DNA of 5,579 nt from Bacillota bacterium (lineage in GTDB: Bacteria; Bacillota; Clostridia; Lachnospirales; Bianqueaceae). How positions within the stretch are numbered: the stretch's first letter is position 1; the number at the start of each line of letters is the position of its first letter. Positions 4,737-5,579 of the stretch are shown here, piece after piece. The stretch spans positions 1-5,579 of the forward strand of contig JAFUJY010000155.1 in NCBI GenBank assembly GCA_017467985.1, in the 5' to 3' direction. A program made the translations under genes and the position numbers. The notes under the pieces were generated by a model, which had not been told where the DNA came from, did no database searches, and was given only the letters and a program-made list of their open reading frames with translations.

Positions 4737-5579
4737 ATGAGCAAGAAAACAACAATTCTGATGATTCTGGATGGTTTCGGAATCAATACCGTTGCTGATT
4801 CTAATGCAGTATCCATTGCTAAGACCCCTAACTTTGATCAGATGATCAAGGAGTGGCCCTGTGTGCCCGGTAATGCCAGTGGTATGGATGTAGGTCTGCC
4901 CGCAGGCCAGATGGGTAACTCTGAGGTTGGACATCTGAACATTGGTGCCGGTCGTATTGTATACCAGGATCTGACCAAGATCACCAAGGCCATTATGGAT
5001 GGTGATTTCTATACCAATCCTGCACTGTTGGATGCAGTTGAAAATTGTAAGAAGAATGATAGTGCCCTGCATCTGATGGGTCTGCTGTCTGATGGCGGCG
5101 TTCACAGCCATATCGAGCATGTATATGGTCTGTTGGAGCTGGCTAAACGCAATGGTCTGACTAAGGTTTATGTACACGGTTTCATGGATGGCCGTGATAC
5201 ACCTCCGTCTTCTGGTATTGAGTATGTAAAGCAGCTGATGAACAAGATGGAAGAACTGGGTGTTGGTGAGATCGCAACTCTGTCCGGACGTTATTATGCA
5301 ATGGACCGTGACAATCGTTGGGAGCGCGAGGAAAAGGCTTATGATGCGCTGGTATATGGCAAGGGTGAAACCGCTGCCTGCCCCATGTGCGCAATGAAGC
5401 AGTCCTATGAAAAGGGTGCAACCGATGAGTTCGTTCTGCCGACCGTGATTCTGAAAAATGATGAGCCTACTGCGAAGATTCAGGCCAACGATTCTATCAT
5501 CTTCTATAATTTCCGTCCTGACCGTGCAAGACAGCTGACCAGAGCTTTCTGTGATCCGGAATTTAAGGGCTTTGAGAGA
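4737..5579 (+). CDS. gpmI: 2,3-bisphosphoglycerate-independent phosphoglycerate mutase (3' end outside window)
   Basis: Interconverts 3- and 2-phosphoglycerate through a phosphoserine intermediate and two manganese ions, in the cytoplasm. The window holds the first 281 codons of a family about 510 residues long; the frame is open to the edge. Seen: LMILDGFG at 8-15 with metal ligand Asp12, MGNSEVGHLNIGAGR at 59-73 with the nucleophile Ser62, SDGGVHSH at 118-125 with His123, DGRDTPP at 151-157 with Arg153 and Asp154, GRYYAMDRD at 184-192 with Arg185 and Arg191, and FRPDRARQ at 259-266 with Arg260 and Arg263. These agree in position, to within one residue, with the substrate-binding set of the Geobacillus enzyme. 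The remaining metal ligands of the phosphatase domain lie beyond the window, so intactness cannot be judged. An enolase gene commonly follows in this operon type, but that is not visible here. Confidence 0.97.
   Translation, partial: MSKKTTILMILDGFGINTVADSNAVSIAKTPNFDQMIKEWPCVPGNASGMDVGLPAGQMGNSEVGHLNIGAGRIVYQDLTKITKAIMDGDFYTNPALLDAVENCKKNDSALHLMGLLSDGGVHSHIEHVYGLLELAKRNGLTKVYVHGFMDGRDTPPSSGIEYVKQLMNKMEELGVGEIATLSGRYYAMDRDNRWEREEKAYDALVYGKGETAACPMCAMKQSYEKGATDEFVLPTVILKNDEPTAKIQANDSIIFYNFRPDRARQLTRAFCDPEFKGFER

Overview
The window carries the central (triose-phosphate) glycolysis operon of a low-to-mid GC Firmicute (Bacillota). The layout regulator-gap-pgk-tpiA-gpmI is the one known from Bacilli and Clostridia, ribosome-binding sites are strong AAGGAG-type, and a sigma-A-like promoter precedes the regulator. 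The class or genus cannot be fixed from the sequence alone; Clostridia or Negativicutes are both plausible.

Layout. 68-805: a peptidase S51 (PepE-like) protein, closed by a perfect 12-bp hairpin at 811-842. 806-997: intergenic control region with the terminator hairpin, an AT-rich stretch holding a Rex-like palindrome (896-913), a promoter (TTGATT-N17-TACAAT, 918-946) and an inverted repeat just downstream that could be the repressor operator (954-978). 998-1648: a shortened CggR-like repressor. 1655-2647: gap (type I GAPDH, NAD type). 2712-3905: pgk. 3979-4725: tpiA. 4737 to the window end: the first 281 codons of gpmI. All genes are on the + strand, and from 998 onward they look like one transcription unit (gaps of 6, 64, 73 and 11 bp), with hairpins in the gap-pgk and pgk-tpiA gaps.

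How the genes work together. TpiA interconverts DHAP and G3P, Gap oxidises G3P to 1,3-bisphosphoglycerate, Pgk makes ATP and 3-phosphoglycerate, and GpmI makes 2-phosphoglycerate; all steps are reversible and also serve gluconeogenesis. The regulator sits where CggR sits in Bacillus.

The most notable observation is that this regulator keeps the CggR winged-helix N-terminus and the last part of the sugar-phosphate effector domain, but lacks about 130 residues in between, including the motifs that bind the phosphosugar in CggR. It is therefore either a repressor with a different input or a decaying sensor. The remaining genes are ordinary, intact core metabolism, and no mobile element, CRISPR array or RNA gene was seen.
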